Source: Kribbella antibiotica (GTDB taxonomy: Bacteria; Actinomycetota; Actinomycetes; Propionibacteriales; Kribbellaceae). From it: a stretch of DNA of 32,715 nucleotides. Position 1 is the stretch's first letter. Every line of letters starts with the position of its first letter. Under the pieces are notes generated by a model, which did no database searches, was not told the origin of the DNA, and saw only the letters and a list, made by a program, of their open reading frames with translations. Location of the stretch: NCBI RefSeq assembly GCF_004349055.1, contig NZ_SMKX01000100.1:1-32715 (forward strand). The letters are read 5' to 3'. Made by a program: the position numbers and the translations under genes. This document shows, piece after piece, positions 25,920-32,715 of the stretch.

Positions 25920-26803
25920 CAGGCCGCCCGGGTTCGCAGTCGAGGGTTGAGCACCGTCTCCAAAGCCCTTCCACACAAGGTGAAAGCCATCACCACGAGC
26001 ACGATGCAGAGACCCGGGATGAGGATGTACCACCATGCACCGGCCGTCGCGGCACCCCAGTCGTAGGAGCCGCGCAACATGGTCCCCCATGACGTTTTGT
26101 TCGCGCTCACACCGAGGAACGCCAGCGTCGACTCGGTGACGATCGCGCTCGCGACCTCCAGCGTCGTACTTGCCAACAGCAACGGTGCGACGTTCGGCAG
26201 CACATGCCGGGTGGTGATGTGCCAATGCCCGGCACCCAAGGCTAGAGACCGCTCAATGTAGGGCCGAGCCTCAACCGCGAGGGTCTGCGCGCGGATCAAC
26301 CGGGCCGTCGACGGCCACGACGTCACCCCGATCGCGATGATGATGGTCGCCGTACTGCCGCCGAGAATCGCGGCCAGCACCAGCGCAGTCACGAGCGACG
26401 GCAACACCAGGAACCAGTCGGTCACTCGCAGCACGATCGCGCCGGCCCAGCCGCGGAAGTGACCGGCCGCGATGCCGAGCACAGTCCCGATCACCATACT
26501 CAGCAGGGCCGCGAGGAATCCGATCAGCAGCGAGGTCCGCGAACCCCACCAGATCATCAGCAGCACCGACCGGCCGGATTCGTCGGTTCCCAGCGGCGCA
26601 TCCAGGCTCGGCGGCGCCATCTTCTCGCCCGTCCCGCTCACCACATTCGTCACGCCGGCATCGATGAACAGCGGCGCGATCAACGCGAGCACCACCGCCA
26701 CGACGAGCACGCCGAGACCGATCATCCCGGCCTTGCGCGTCCGGAAGTCGCCCCAAAACCGTTCCACCGAACGGCGACGCCGTACCCAGGTCAAGCTGCT
26801 CAT
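25919..26803 (-). CDS. Opp/Dpp-type permease, OppC-like
   Basis: The 294-residue inner-membrane permease has an N-terminal FRTRKAGMIGLGVLV segment typical of OppC/DppC, a periplasm-facing loop with PLGTDESGRSVL, five further membrane segments and the ATPase-coupling EAA-type loop ERSLALGAGHWHITTRHVLP (about 182-201). It overlaps the OppB-like gene by 4 nt and the OppD-like gene by one base. Confidence 0.95.
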   Translation of the reverse strand: MSSLTWVRRRRSVERFWGDFRTRKAGMIGLGVLVVAVVLALIAPLFIDAGVTNVVSGTGEKMAPPSLDAPLGTDESGRSVLLMIWWGSRTSLLIGFLAALLSMVIGTVLGIAAGHFRGWAGAIVLRVTDWFLVLPSLVTALVLAAILGGSTATIIIAIGVTSWPSTARLIRAQTLAVEARPYIERSLALGAGHWHITTRHVLPNVAPLLLASTTLEVASAIVTESTLAFLGVSANKTSWGTMLRGSYDWGAATAGAWWYILIPGLCIVLVVMAFTLCGRALETVLNPRLRTRAA

Positions 26804-27819
26804 ACCGACCTCACCCGCGGATCGAGCACGTGATAGATCACGTCAGCCAACGTGTTCATCAGGATCACCGACACCGTGATCAGCAGGAACGTCCCCTGCA
26901 TCAGCGTGAAGTCCGGAACCCGGATCGCCTGGTAGAAAAGTTGCCCAAGGCCCGGCCAACTGAAGATCGCCTCCACCGTCACCGCGCCGCCGACCACAAA
27001 CCCGATCCGCATGAACACCAACGTCACCGTCGGCAGCAAAGCATTCGGTACGGCGTGCCGCCGCCGGATGTCGTCGTCCTTCAGCCCCTTGGCCCGCGCG
27101 GTCGTGATGTAGTCCTGCTCGACCTCATCGAGCACCGACGACCGCATCACCAGCAGGTACTGGGCGTAGACCACGGCAACCAACGTCAAGCACGGCAACA
27201 CCATGTGGTGCGCAACATCGAGCACATACCCGAAGCCGTCAGGTGCATCGACGCTGGAGATTCCGCGGGTCGGAAACAGACCCGGGATCGGACCGATGCC
27301 GGCGGCAAACACCATCAGCAGCAACAGCCCGAGCCAGAACGTCGGCACCGACCACAGCACCAACGACACCGCGGTCGAGAACCGATCGAACCGGCTGCCC
27401 GGCTTCCAACCGGCCCGCGCGCCCTGCCAGATTCCGAGGCTGACCGCCATCACCAGCGCGGTCCCGGTGAGCAACAGCGTCGGCCCGATCCGTTCACCGA
27501 TCAGGTCGAGCACCGGCCGTTTGTACTCGTACGACGTCCCGAGGTCGAACCGCAGCGTCTGCCCGACGAAATGCAGGAACTGCTCCGGAATCGACTTGTC
27601 CAGACCCAGCCGAGCACGCTCCAGATCCAGCTGCGCCGGTGTCATATTGCGCCCCTGAGCCAAGGCGCGCACAGGATCGCCGGGCAGCATCCGGAACAGG
27701 AAGAACGTCGCCACCACGACCATCGCGATACTCAGCAGCGCCCCGCCGGCCTTGGCCGCCGCATACCGCAGCAGCCCGTGGCCGGCCGGGGCCGCGTCAA
27801 TCTCGGCGACAACCGTCAT
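26800..27819 (-). CDS. Opp/Dpp-type permease, OppB-like
   Basis: The 339-residue permease has the classical OppB/DppB start (AAAKAGGALLSIAMVVVATF, then RMLPGDPVRALA), about six membrane segments, and a coupling loop TTARAKGLKDDDIRRRHAVP (about 241-260). ATG 27817-27819 overlaps the SBP stop (ATGA). A far longer open frame continues upstream but is a shadow of the SBP gene. Confidence 0.95.
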   Translation of the reverse strand: MTVVAEIDAAPAGHGLLRYAAAKAGGALLSIAMVVVATFFLFRMLPGDPVRALAQGRNMTPAQLDLERARLGLDKSIPEQFLHFVGQTLRFDLGTSYEYKRPVLDLIGERIGPTLLLTGTALVMAVSLGIWQGARAGWKPGSRFDRFSTAVSLVLWSVPTFWLGLLLLMVFAAGIGPIPGLFPTRGISSVDAPDGFGYVLDVAHHMVLPCLTLVAVVYAQYLLVMRSSVLDEVEQDYITTARAKGLKDDDIRRRHAVPNALLPTVTLVFMRIGFVVGGAVTVEAIFSWPGLGQLFYQAIRVPDFTLMQGTFLLITVSVILMNTLADVIYHVLDPRVRSV

Positions 27820-29609
27820 TCGCGCTCGTCGGCAGCGCCCTGCCGCCGCCGCGCCAGCACGAAACCACCCAGAGCCAGTACGACGACCGCTCCCGCGATC
27901 CCCGCGATGAGCCCGGTACTGGAGCCACCGCCGTCCTCCGCCGCAGCGTCTTGCGACACCGCCTCGACGGTGTAGAACGGCCAGTAGCCGCTGCCGCCGT
28001 ACAGGATGCCCTTGTCCTCGGGGATCGGCGTGATGCTCGCGATCCGGTCCTTGCGATAGCCCTCGAGGTCGTTGGGATAGTAGAGGGCGATCACCGGCGC
28101 GTCGACGTACAGGCGCTGTTCCATCTTCTTGATGATGTCGGCGCGCTTGGTGCGGTCGAGTTCCTTCTGCTGTTGCTTGTAGAGCGTCTCGTACTGGGGG
28201 TCGCAGTAGAACGATTCGGTGCCGCCGCCCTCGCCGGACGCGGTCGGGCGCCGACTGCACAGGTGCGTGCCGAGGACCTCTTCGGGATCCGGGTTGACCG
28301 ACCAGCCGCTGATCGCGATGTCGAACAGGGCCGTCGTGCCGGTCTCTTCGGTGAACTTGCTGGAGTCGAGGCGGCGGGCGGTGAGCTGGATGCCGAGCTC
28401 CTTGAACCAGCCGGTCAGGTACTCGGCCAGCTTCTCCTCGCTCGGCGCATCGGTATGAATGCTGAAGCGGAACTGGAGTTTCTTCGAGCCGTCCGGCATC
28501 GTTCGGATGCCGTCGGCACCTTTCTTGTAGCCGGCGGCATCGAGGATTTCGTTGGCCTTGGCAACGTTGTACGTAATCTTCTCCGCGCCGGAGGCCTCCC
28601 AGAAGAAGCTCTTGTACAGCGGCGGAATGATCGAGCCGTCCGCCGGCCGCGCCAGCCCGTTCTGCGTCTCGTCGACCAGCTTCTGCTTGTCGATCGCATA
28701 GTGCAGCGCCTGCCGAACCCGCGGATCCTTCAGCGCCGGATGCCCGTCGCCGATCGGCTTGTTGTCGCTGGTGGTGGCGCCGTGATTCACCTGCAGGTAC
28801 GTCGCTCGCCGGCCCTCGGCGTTCCACTGGACCAGATTGTCGTCGCCCTTCAGCGATTCGAAGTCCGGCGGTGCGAGCCGGCCGATCAGGTCGATGTCGC
28901 CCTTCTTCAGCCCGACGATCGAGGCGGCCGGGTTGTCGTAGAAGATCATCTGCAGCTCGTCGATCTTCGGAGCTCCCCGCCAGTAGTCCTTGTTCGCGGC
29001 GAGCCGGACGAACTGATCCTTCTTGTACTCGGTGACGACATACGGGCCACTGCCCACCGCCGGGACCTGGTCGGCCTCGAACTTCCCGATGTCCGGGACC
29101 TTCTCCCAGACGTGCTTGGGCACGATCGCGACCGGGATGTCGAGCATCGACGCCTGCGGCGCCTTCAGCTTGATGGTCAGGTCCTGGCCGCTCGCGGTGA
29201 CACTGGCGAAGTTCTCCACCGCCGGGCCGTTCCCGGCCTTGGCCGCATCGTCGGTCATCATTTTGGTGAACGTCCAGGCCGCGTCGTCCGCGGTGATCGG
29301 CTGACCGTCGGACCACTTCGCCGTACGGATCTTGAAGGTCCAGGTCAGGCCGTCGGGCGATGTCGTCCAGGACTCGGCGAGATCGGGGCTGGGCTGCAGG
29401 GTCTTGGCATCGGGGACGGTCAGGAACGCGTAGGTCCAGCGCTGCAACTGCCCCGACACCAGGCGCACGGCCAGGAACGGGTTCATCGAGTCGACCGCCT
29501 GGGTCACCCCGACCTTGACGACTTTACGTCCCGGCTCGGCAGCGTTCGCCGTACCGGGCAGGCTCAGCAGGCCGATCGCCGCGAGCACGGCGAGACACTT
29601 CCTGATCAT
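27816..29609 (-). CDS. ABC importer solute-binding protein (SBP_bac_5) with C-terminal membrane anchor
   Basis: The 597-residue extracellular receptor belongs to the peptide/nickel-binding family 5: TQAVDSMNPFLA, PSPDLAESWTTSPDGLTWTF, KWSDGQPITADDAAWTF, GSGPYVV and DPRVRQALHYAIDKQ are family signatures. It has an ordinary signal peptide (cleavage near TANA-AEPG) and no lipobox cysteine. A Gly/Ser linker and a hydrophobic segment (STGLIAGIAGAVVVLALGGF) followed by LARRRQ close the protein, so it is apparently tethered by a C-terminal membrane helix rather than by lipid. ATG 29607-29609 has GGAAGG 9 nt upstream; a GTG two codons earlier is less well spaced. It is the first gene of the importer operon. 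Substrate is not evident. Confidence 0.94.
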   Translation of the reverse strand: MIRKCLAVLAAIGLLSLPGTANAAEPGRKVVKVGVTQAVDSMNPFLAVRLVSGQLQRWTYAFLTVPDAKTLQPSPDLAESWTTSPDGLTWTFKIRTAKWSDGQPITADDAAWTFTKMMTDDAAKAGNGPAVENFASVTASGQDLTIKLKAPQASMLDIPVAIVPKHVWEKVPDIGKFEADQVPAVGSGPYVVTEYKKDQFVRLAANKDYWRGAPKIDELQMIFYDNPAASIVGLKKGDIDLIGRLAPPDFESLKGDDNLVQWNAEGRRATYLQVNHGATTSDNKPIGDGHPALKDPRVRQALHYAIDKQKLVDETQNGLARPADGSIIPPLYKSFFWEASGAEKITYNVAKANEILDAAGYKKGADGIRTMPDGSKKLQFRFSIHTDAPSEEKLAEYLTGWFKELGIQLTARRLDSSKFTEETGTTALFDIAISGWSVNPDPEEVLGTHLCSRRPTASGEGGGTESFYCDPQYETLYKQQQKELDRTKRADIIKKMEQRLYVDAPVIALYYPNDLEGYRKDRIASITPIPEDKGILYGGSGYWPFYTVEAVSQDAAAEDGGGSSTGLIAGIAGAVVVLALGGFVLARRRQGAADERE

Positions 29610-29774
29610 CCCCACGCACCTTCCGCCTCAGGGTGTTTGGGGAGAGAGCACACCAGCAAGCGCTGTCCCGGTCAATGAACTACGAACCTTTGTCACATAT
29701 ACGTCATCAACTTTCCTCTTGACTACACGAGCGTGTAGTAGTTTGCTCGACTGTGTAGCCGAGGAGGATGTTTG
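29610..29774. promoter_or_regulatory. Divergent promoter region with TetR-type operator
   Basis: The 165-nt gap separates the importer operon (minus) from the TetR-exporter operon (plus). CTACAC (29723-29728) and GTGTAG (29733-29738) form an inverted repeat with a 4-nt centre; a third GTGTAG lies at 29753-29758. A plus-strand TTGACT (29719-29724) overlaps the first arm and would be the -35 of tetR. This arrangement fits TetR autorepression. The minus-strand promoter for the importer was not resolved. GGAGG at 29763-29767 is the tetR ribosome site. Confidence 0.6.
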
Positions 29775-30368
29775 ATGAACGACGATCTGACAGCGCGGGC
29801 CCGGATCCGGGATGCGGCGATCAAGCTGTTCACCGAGCGCGGGATCGAAGGCGCCTCGATCCGTGACATCGCGACCGAGGCCGGGGTGTCGTCGGGCCTG
29901 GTCCGACATCACTTCGGGTCGAAAGAGGCGTTGCGCGCGGCCTGTGACGAGTACGCCCTCGGCCGGATGTTCGAGCTCGGCCGTGAGCTGGTCGACGAGC
30001 AGGGCCTGGAGAACGTGAACGTCGCCACGGTCCAGCCCGTTGCGTTCCCGCTGCAGACGTACCTGGTCCGCTCGATGATGGACGGCTCCGAAACCGCCTC
30101 CGCGATGTTCCTCCAAACAGTCTCGTACGGCGAGGAGTGGGCGCGCACGCACGGTGTCGTCACCGACGACTACCGGGCCTGGTCTGCGGTGATCGCGGTG
30201 ATGAAGCTCGGGGTCTACGTGCTCCGCGAGCAGCTCGAACTCGCACTCGGCGAGGACATCGCGTCCCCGGCCGGCTACGCCCGGATGAACCGGGCCTTCG
30301 TCGACATCTTCTCCCAGCCGCTACTCACCCCCGAGCAAGCGGCGAATCTGCGAAAGGACAACAGCTGA
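29775..30368 (+). CDS. TetR-family transcriptional regulator
   Basis: The 197-residue regulator has a canonical N-terminal helix-turn-helix (RARIRDAAIKLFTERGIEGA, SIRDIATEAGVSSGLVRHHF, GSKEAL) and an alpha-helical ligand domain ending in NRAFVDIFSQPLLT. ATG 29775 lies 7 nt after GGAGG; a TTG one codon earlier is possible. The stop shares a base with the exporter ATPase start, so the regulator and exporter are one operon; by family precedent it represses the exporter until a small hydrophobic ligand binds. Confidence 0.95.
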   Translation: MNDDLTARARIRDAAIKLFTERGIEGASIRDIATEAGVSSGLVRHHFGSKEALRAACDEYALGRMFELGRELVDEQGLENVNVATVQPVAFPLQTYLVRSMMDGSETASAMFLQTVSYGEEWARTHGVVTDDYRAWSAVIAVMKLGVYVLREQLELALGEDIASPAGYARMNRAFVDIFSQPLLTPEQAANLRKDNS

Positions 30369-31267
30369 TGTCCGCTGCGGCGATCCACACCGAAGGCGTG
30401 GTCAAGACCTTCGGCCGCACCCGCGCACTGGACGGTCTCGACCTGACCGTCCGCACCGGCGAGGTGCACGGTTTCCTCGGCCCGAACGGCGCCGGCAAGA
30501 CCACCACGATCCGGATCCTGCTCGGCATGACCCGCCGCGACTCCGGTACGGCGCGCCTTCTCGGCGGCGACCCGTGGTCGGACGCGACCGCCCTGCATCG
30601 GCGGCTCGCGTATGTCCCCGGCGACGTGACGTTGTGGCCGAACCTGTCCGGTGGCGAGGCGATCGACCTGCTCGGCCGGATGCGCGGCGGTCTCGACAAG
30701 AAGCGCAAGGCGGAGCTGCTGGACCGGTTCGATCTCGACCCGCGGAAGAAGGCTCGCGCCTACTCGAAGGGCAATCGGCAGAAGGTCGCGTTGGTGGCGG
30801 CCTTCGCTTCGGACGTGGAACTGCTGCTGCTCGACGAGCCCACCTCCGGGCTGGACCCGTTGATGGAGGAGGTGTTCCGCGAGGTCGTGCAGGAGATTTC
30901 GGCCGGCGAAGGCAAGACCGTGCTGCTGTCGAGTCACATCCTGTCCGAGGTCGAGGCGCTGTGCTCGCGGGTCACGATTATTCGCGCGGGGCGAGCAGTC
31001 GAGAGTGGGACGTTGTCGGGGTTGCGACATCTGACTCGGACGTCGATCACCGCTGAGTTGGCGGGACCGCCGAACGGATTGGCTTCGCTGGCCGGTGTGC
31101 ACGATCTGCGGGTCGAGGACGGGTTGGTGCGATTCGACGTCGACACCGAGGAGATCAACGCCGTACTGGGTCAGCTGGTTGCGGTTGGCGTACGCAGTCT
31201 GGTGAGTCAGCCGCCGACGCTGGAAGAGCTGTTCCTGCGGCTGTACGAACCGGAGGCTGCGCGATGA
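30368..31267 (+). CDS. ABC exporter ATPase, drug/antibiotic type
   Basis: The 299-residue ATPase has Walker A GPNGAGKTTT (around 39-48), Walker B LLLLDEPTSGLDP and H-loop LLSSHILSEVEAL. The signature is degenerate, YSKGNRQKV instead of LSGGQ, which is usual in the subfamily of multidrug/polyketide-antibiotic exporters. A C-terminal domain (about 220-299) ends PPTLEELFLRLYE. It pairs with the permease that starts within its stop codon (ATGA). Confidence 0.95.
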   Translation: MSAAAIHTEGVVKTFGRTRALDGLDLTVRTGEVHGFLGPNGAGKTTTIRILLGMTRRDSGTARLLGGDPWSDATALHRRLAYVPGDVTLWPNLSGGEAIDLLGRMRGGLDKKRKAELLDRFDLDPRKKARAYSKGNRQKVALVAAFASDVELLLLDEPTSGLDPLMEEVFREVVQEISAGEGKTVLLSSHILSEVEALCSRVTIIRAGRAVESGTLSGLRHLTRTSITAELAGPPNGLASLAGVHDLRVEDGLVRFDVDTEEINAVLGQLVAVGVRSLVSQPPTLEELFLRLYEPEAAR

Positions 31268-32715
31268 CTGGGACTCTTGGTCTCATTCGTCTCATCCTGC
31301 GCCGGGATCGGATCGTCTTGCCGCTGTGGATTCTGGCGCTGGCGCTGATCCCGATGAGCTTCGTCTCTACTTACGGAGATCTGTTCCCGACGGCGGAAGC
31401 GCGAGCGAGCTATGCGAACAACGCGGGCTTCATCACGTTGTATGGCTCGTTGTCCGGGACCTCGCTGGGTGAATTCGTCACGTGGCGGCTGGGGTTTGTA
31501 CCGCTGATGGTTGGGCTGATCGCTTTACTCACGGTGATTCGGCACACCCGGGTTGAGGAGGAGACTGGCCGCTCCGAACTGCTTGGGTCGAGTGTCGTCG
31601 GGCGGCATGCCGGGCTGGCCGCTGCACTGGTGACGGTCTTCGCGGCGAACTTGATACTTGCTGTCTTGATTGCCCTGGGCATGCATGGTCAGGATCTTCC
31701 GTGGGCCGGATCGGTTGCCCTGGGCCTCGAATTTGCGAGCACTGGCTGGCTTTTCGCGGCGGTCGGCGCGGTCGCTGCGCAACTGACGGCGAACGCGGGG
31801 ACTGCGCGCGGGACCGCGATCGGGGTGCTCGGCGCGTCATTCATCCTGCGTGCGGCCGGCGATACCAGCGGTCACACCGACGGTCCGCTCGCCTGGCTGT
31901 CGTGGCTCTCCCCGGTCGGCTGGGCGCAACGCATCCACCCGTACGGCGCCAACCAGTGGTGGCTGGGAGGATTGATGCTCGCGGCAACCGTCGTACTGGT
32001 GGTGGCTGCTGTTCAGCTCGCCGTACGGCGTGATGTCGGCTCGGGGTTGTTGCCGGCTCGGCTCGGGCCTGCGGAGGGTCGGCTGGGGTCGCCACTGGGG
32101 TTGGCCTGGCGACTGCACCGCGGGCTGCTCGCCGCATGGACCTCGGCGTTCCTCTTGCTGGGCTTGCTGTTCGGCGGGGTTGCCGAGGGGGTCGGCGACA
32201 TGATGCGGGATGACCCGAAGATCCAGGAGATGTTCCAGCGGCTGGGCGGCGCGGGTGCGTTGATCGACTCGTTCCTGGTGGGTGTCATGACGATCACCGG
32301 GCTGATCGCATCGGCGTACGCAGTGCAGGCGACCCTGCGGTTGCGTGCCGAAGAGGCGAGTGGGCGCGCCGAGCCGGTCTTAGCGACCGCAACTAGTCGC
32401 CTGCGTTGGGCGCTGAGCCACCTGATCTTCAGCCTTCTCGGCCCGGCCGTCGCCCTATTCGCCGCCGGCGCCGCCGCAGGTATCGCCTACGGCCTAGCCA
32501 TCGACGACCTCAGCGGCCAACTCCCCCGCCTGATCGCTGCCGCCCTCATCCAACTCCCCGCCGTCTGGCTCCTGGCCGCCCTGACCCTCGCCCTTTTCGG
32601 CCTCGTCCCCCAAGCCACCCAAGCCGCCTGGGCCGGCCCCACGCTCTGCCTCCTCATCGGCCTAACCAGCGCCGGCATCCAACTAGCCCCTTGGCTCAAG
32701 GACATCTCCCCCTTC
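31264..32715 (+). CDS. ABC exporter permease (polyketide-antibiotic exporter-like), cut by window end
   Basis: The reading frame is open from ATG 31264 to the last base, giving 484 residues without a stop, so the C-terminus is missing. The start TLGLIRLILRRDRIVLPLW, the EEETGRSELLGSSVVGRHA segment near 97-115, its echo LRAEEASGRAEPVLATATSR near 359-378, and about ten membrane segments match the duplicated two-half permeases annotated as polyketide-antibiotic exporters. Two TTA leucine codons occur (31525-31527 and 32380-32382), rare in this genome type. From about 32440 the coding strand turns C-rich. It overlaps the ATPase gene by 4 nt. Confidence 0.92.
   Translation, partial: MTGTLGLIRLILRRDRIVLPLWILALALIPMSFVSTYGDLFPTAEARASYANNAGFITLYGSLSGTSLGEFVTWRLGFVPLMVGLIALLTVIRHTRVEEETGRSELLGSSVVGRHAGLAAALVTVFAANLILAVLIALGMHGQDLPWAGSVALGLEFASTGWLFAAVGAVAAQLTANAGTARGTAIGVLGASFILRAAGDTSGHTDGPLAWLSWLSPVGWAQRIHPYGANQWWLGGLMLAATVVLVVAAVQLAVRRDVGSGLLPARLGPAEGRLGSPLGLAWRLHRGLLAAWTSAFLLLGLLFGGVAEGVGDMMRDDPKIQEMFQRLGGAGALIDSFLVGVMTITGLIASAYAVQATLRLRAEEASGRAEPVLATATSRLRWALSHLIFSLLGPAVALFAAGAAAGIAYGLAIDDLSGQLPRLIAAALIQLPAVWLLAALTLALFGLVPQATQAAWAGPTLCLLIGLTSAGIQLAPWLKDISPF

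Noticed and set aside
25920..26225. In-frame extension of the OppD-like ATPase
   Set aside because: It lies entirely within the OppC-like permease gene; family start is at 25919.
27820..29316. 838-codon open frame upstream of the OppB-like permease
   Set aside because: The upstream half is an out-of-frame reading of the SBP gene; ATG 27819 with ATGA overlap is the real start.
27639..29678. 679-codon plus-strand open frame antisense to the solute-binding protein
   Set aside because: Shadow frame in GC-rich DNA; the opposite strand carries all family signatures.

Overview
The window is high-GC, densely packed actinobacterial chromosome. The gene content, the GTG starts, the MtrA-MtrB-LpqB module, the long-form HPF and the frequent CGTAC-containing codon pairs suggest Propionibacteriales, possibly a Kribbella-like organism. 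The genus is an inference; no marker RNA gene is present.

Layout. (1) Minus strand 49-2979: secA, closed by a strong terminator at 10-37. (2) Minus strand 3164-9756: an accessory block made of a YcaQ/AlkX-like winged-helix DNA glycosylase and four tandem paralogues. Each paralogue combines a SARP-type winged helix, a BTAD (TPR) domain and a three-segment membrane region; three also carry a C-terminal helix-hairpin-helix domain. A divergent secreted trypsin-like protease lies at 9892-10689. (3) Minus strand 10777-16668: the conserved block hpf, ComF-family gene, lpqB, mtrB, mtrA (listed in reverse order of transcription). (4) Plus strand 16860-21913: a tightly coupled five-gene operon (polytopic membrane protein, DUF4129, DUF4350, MoxR ATPase, DUF58). 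(5) Minus strand 21884-23697: ArsR regulator, SRPBCC-VOC fusion and a short aminoglycoside-phosphotransferase-like protein, with a clear operator at 23702-23729. (6) Plus strand 23772-24023: amphi-Trp protein. (7) Minus strand 24043-29609: a complete Opp/Dpp-type peptide/nickel-class ABC importer (SBP, two permeases, two ATPases). (8) Plus strand 29775-32715: TetR regulator, drug-type ABC ATPase and a permease cut by the window end.

The most interesting element is the four-gene array at 4434-9756. In mycobacteria mtrA-mtrB-lpqB-(gene)-comF-hpf-secA is nearly contiguous; here about 7.8 kb with this array, a glycosylase and a protease sits between hpf and secA. The four proteins share an unusual architecture that joins a DNA-binding regulator fold, a membrane anchor and a ComEA/T2SSK-like HhH. 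Each copy has lost or eroded a different part: one has a truncated BTAD, one has an internal deletion in the winged helix, one has a diverged winged helix, and one has no HhH. This looks like subfunctionalisation or a hetero-oligomeric membrane complex rather than four ordinary activators.

No tRNA, rRNA, CRISPR array, transposase or attachment site was seen. No gene-free stretch exceeds 300 bases; the longest is 11413-11647.
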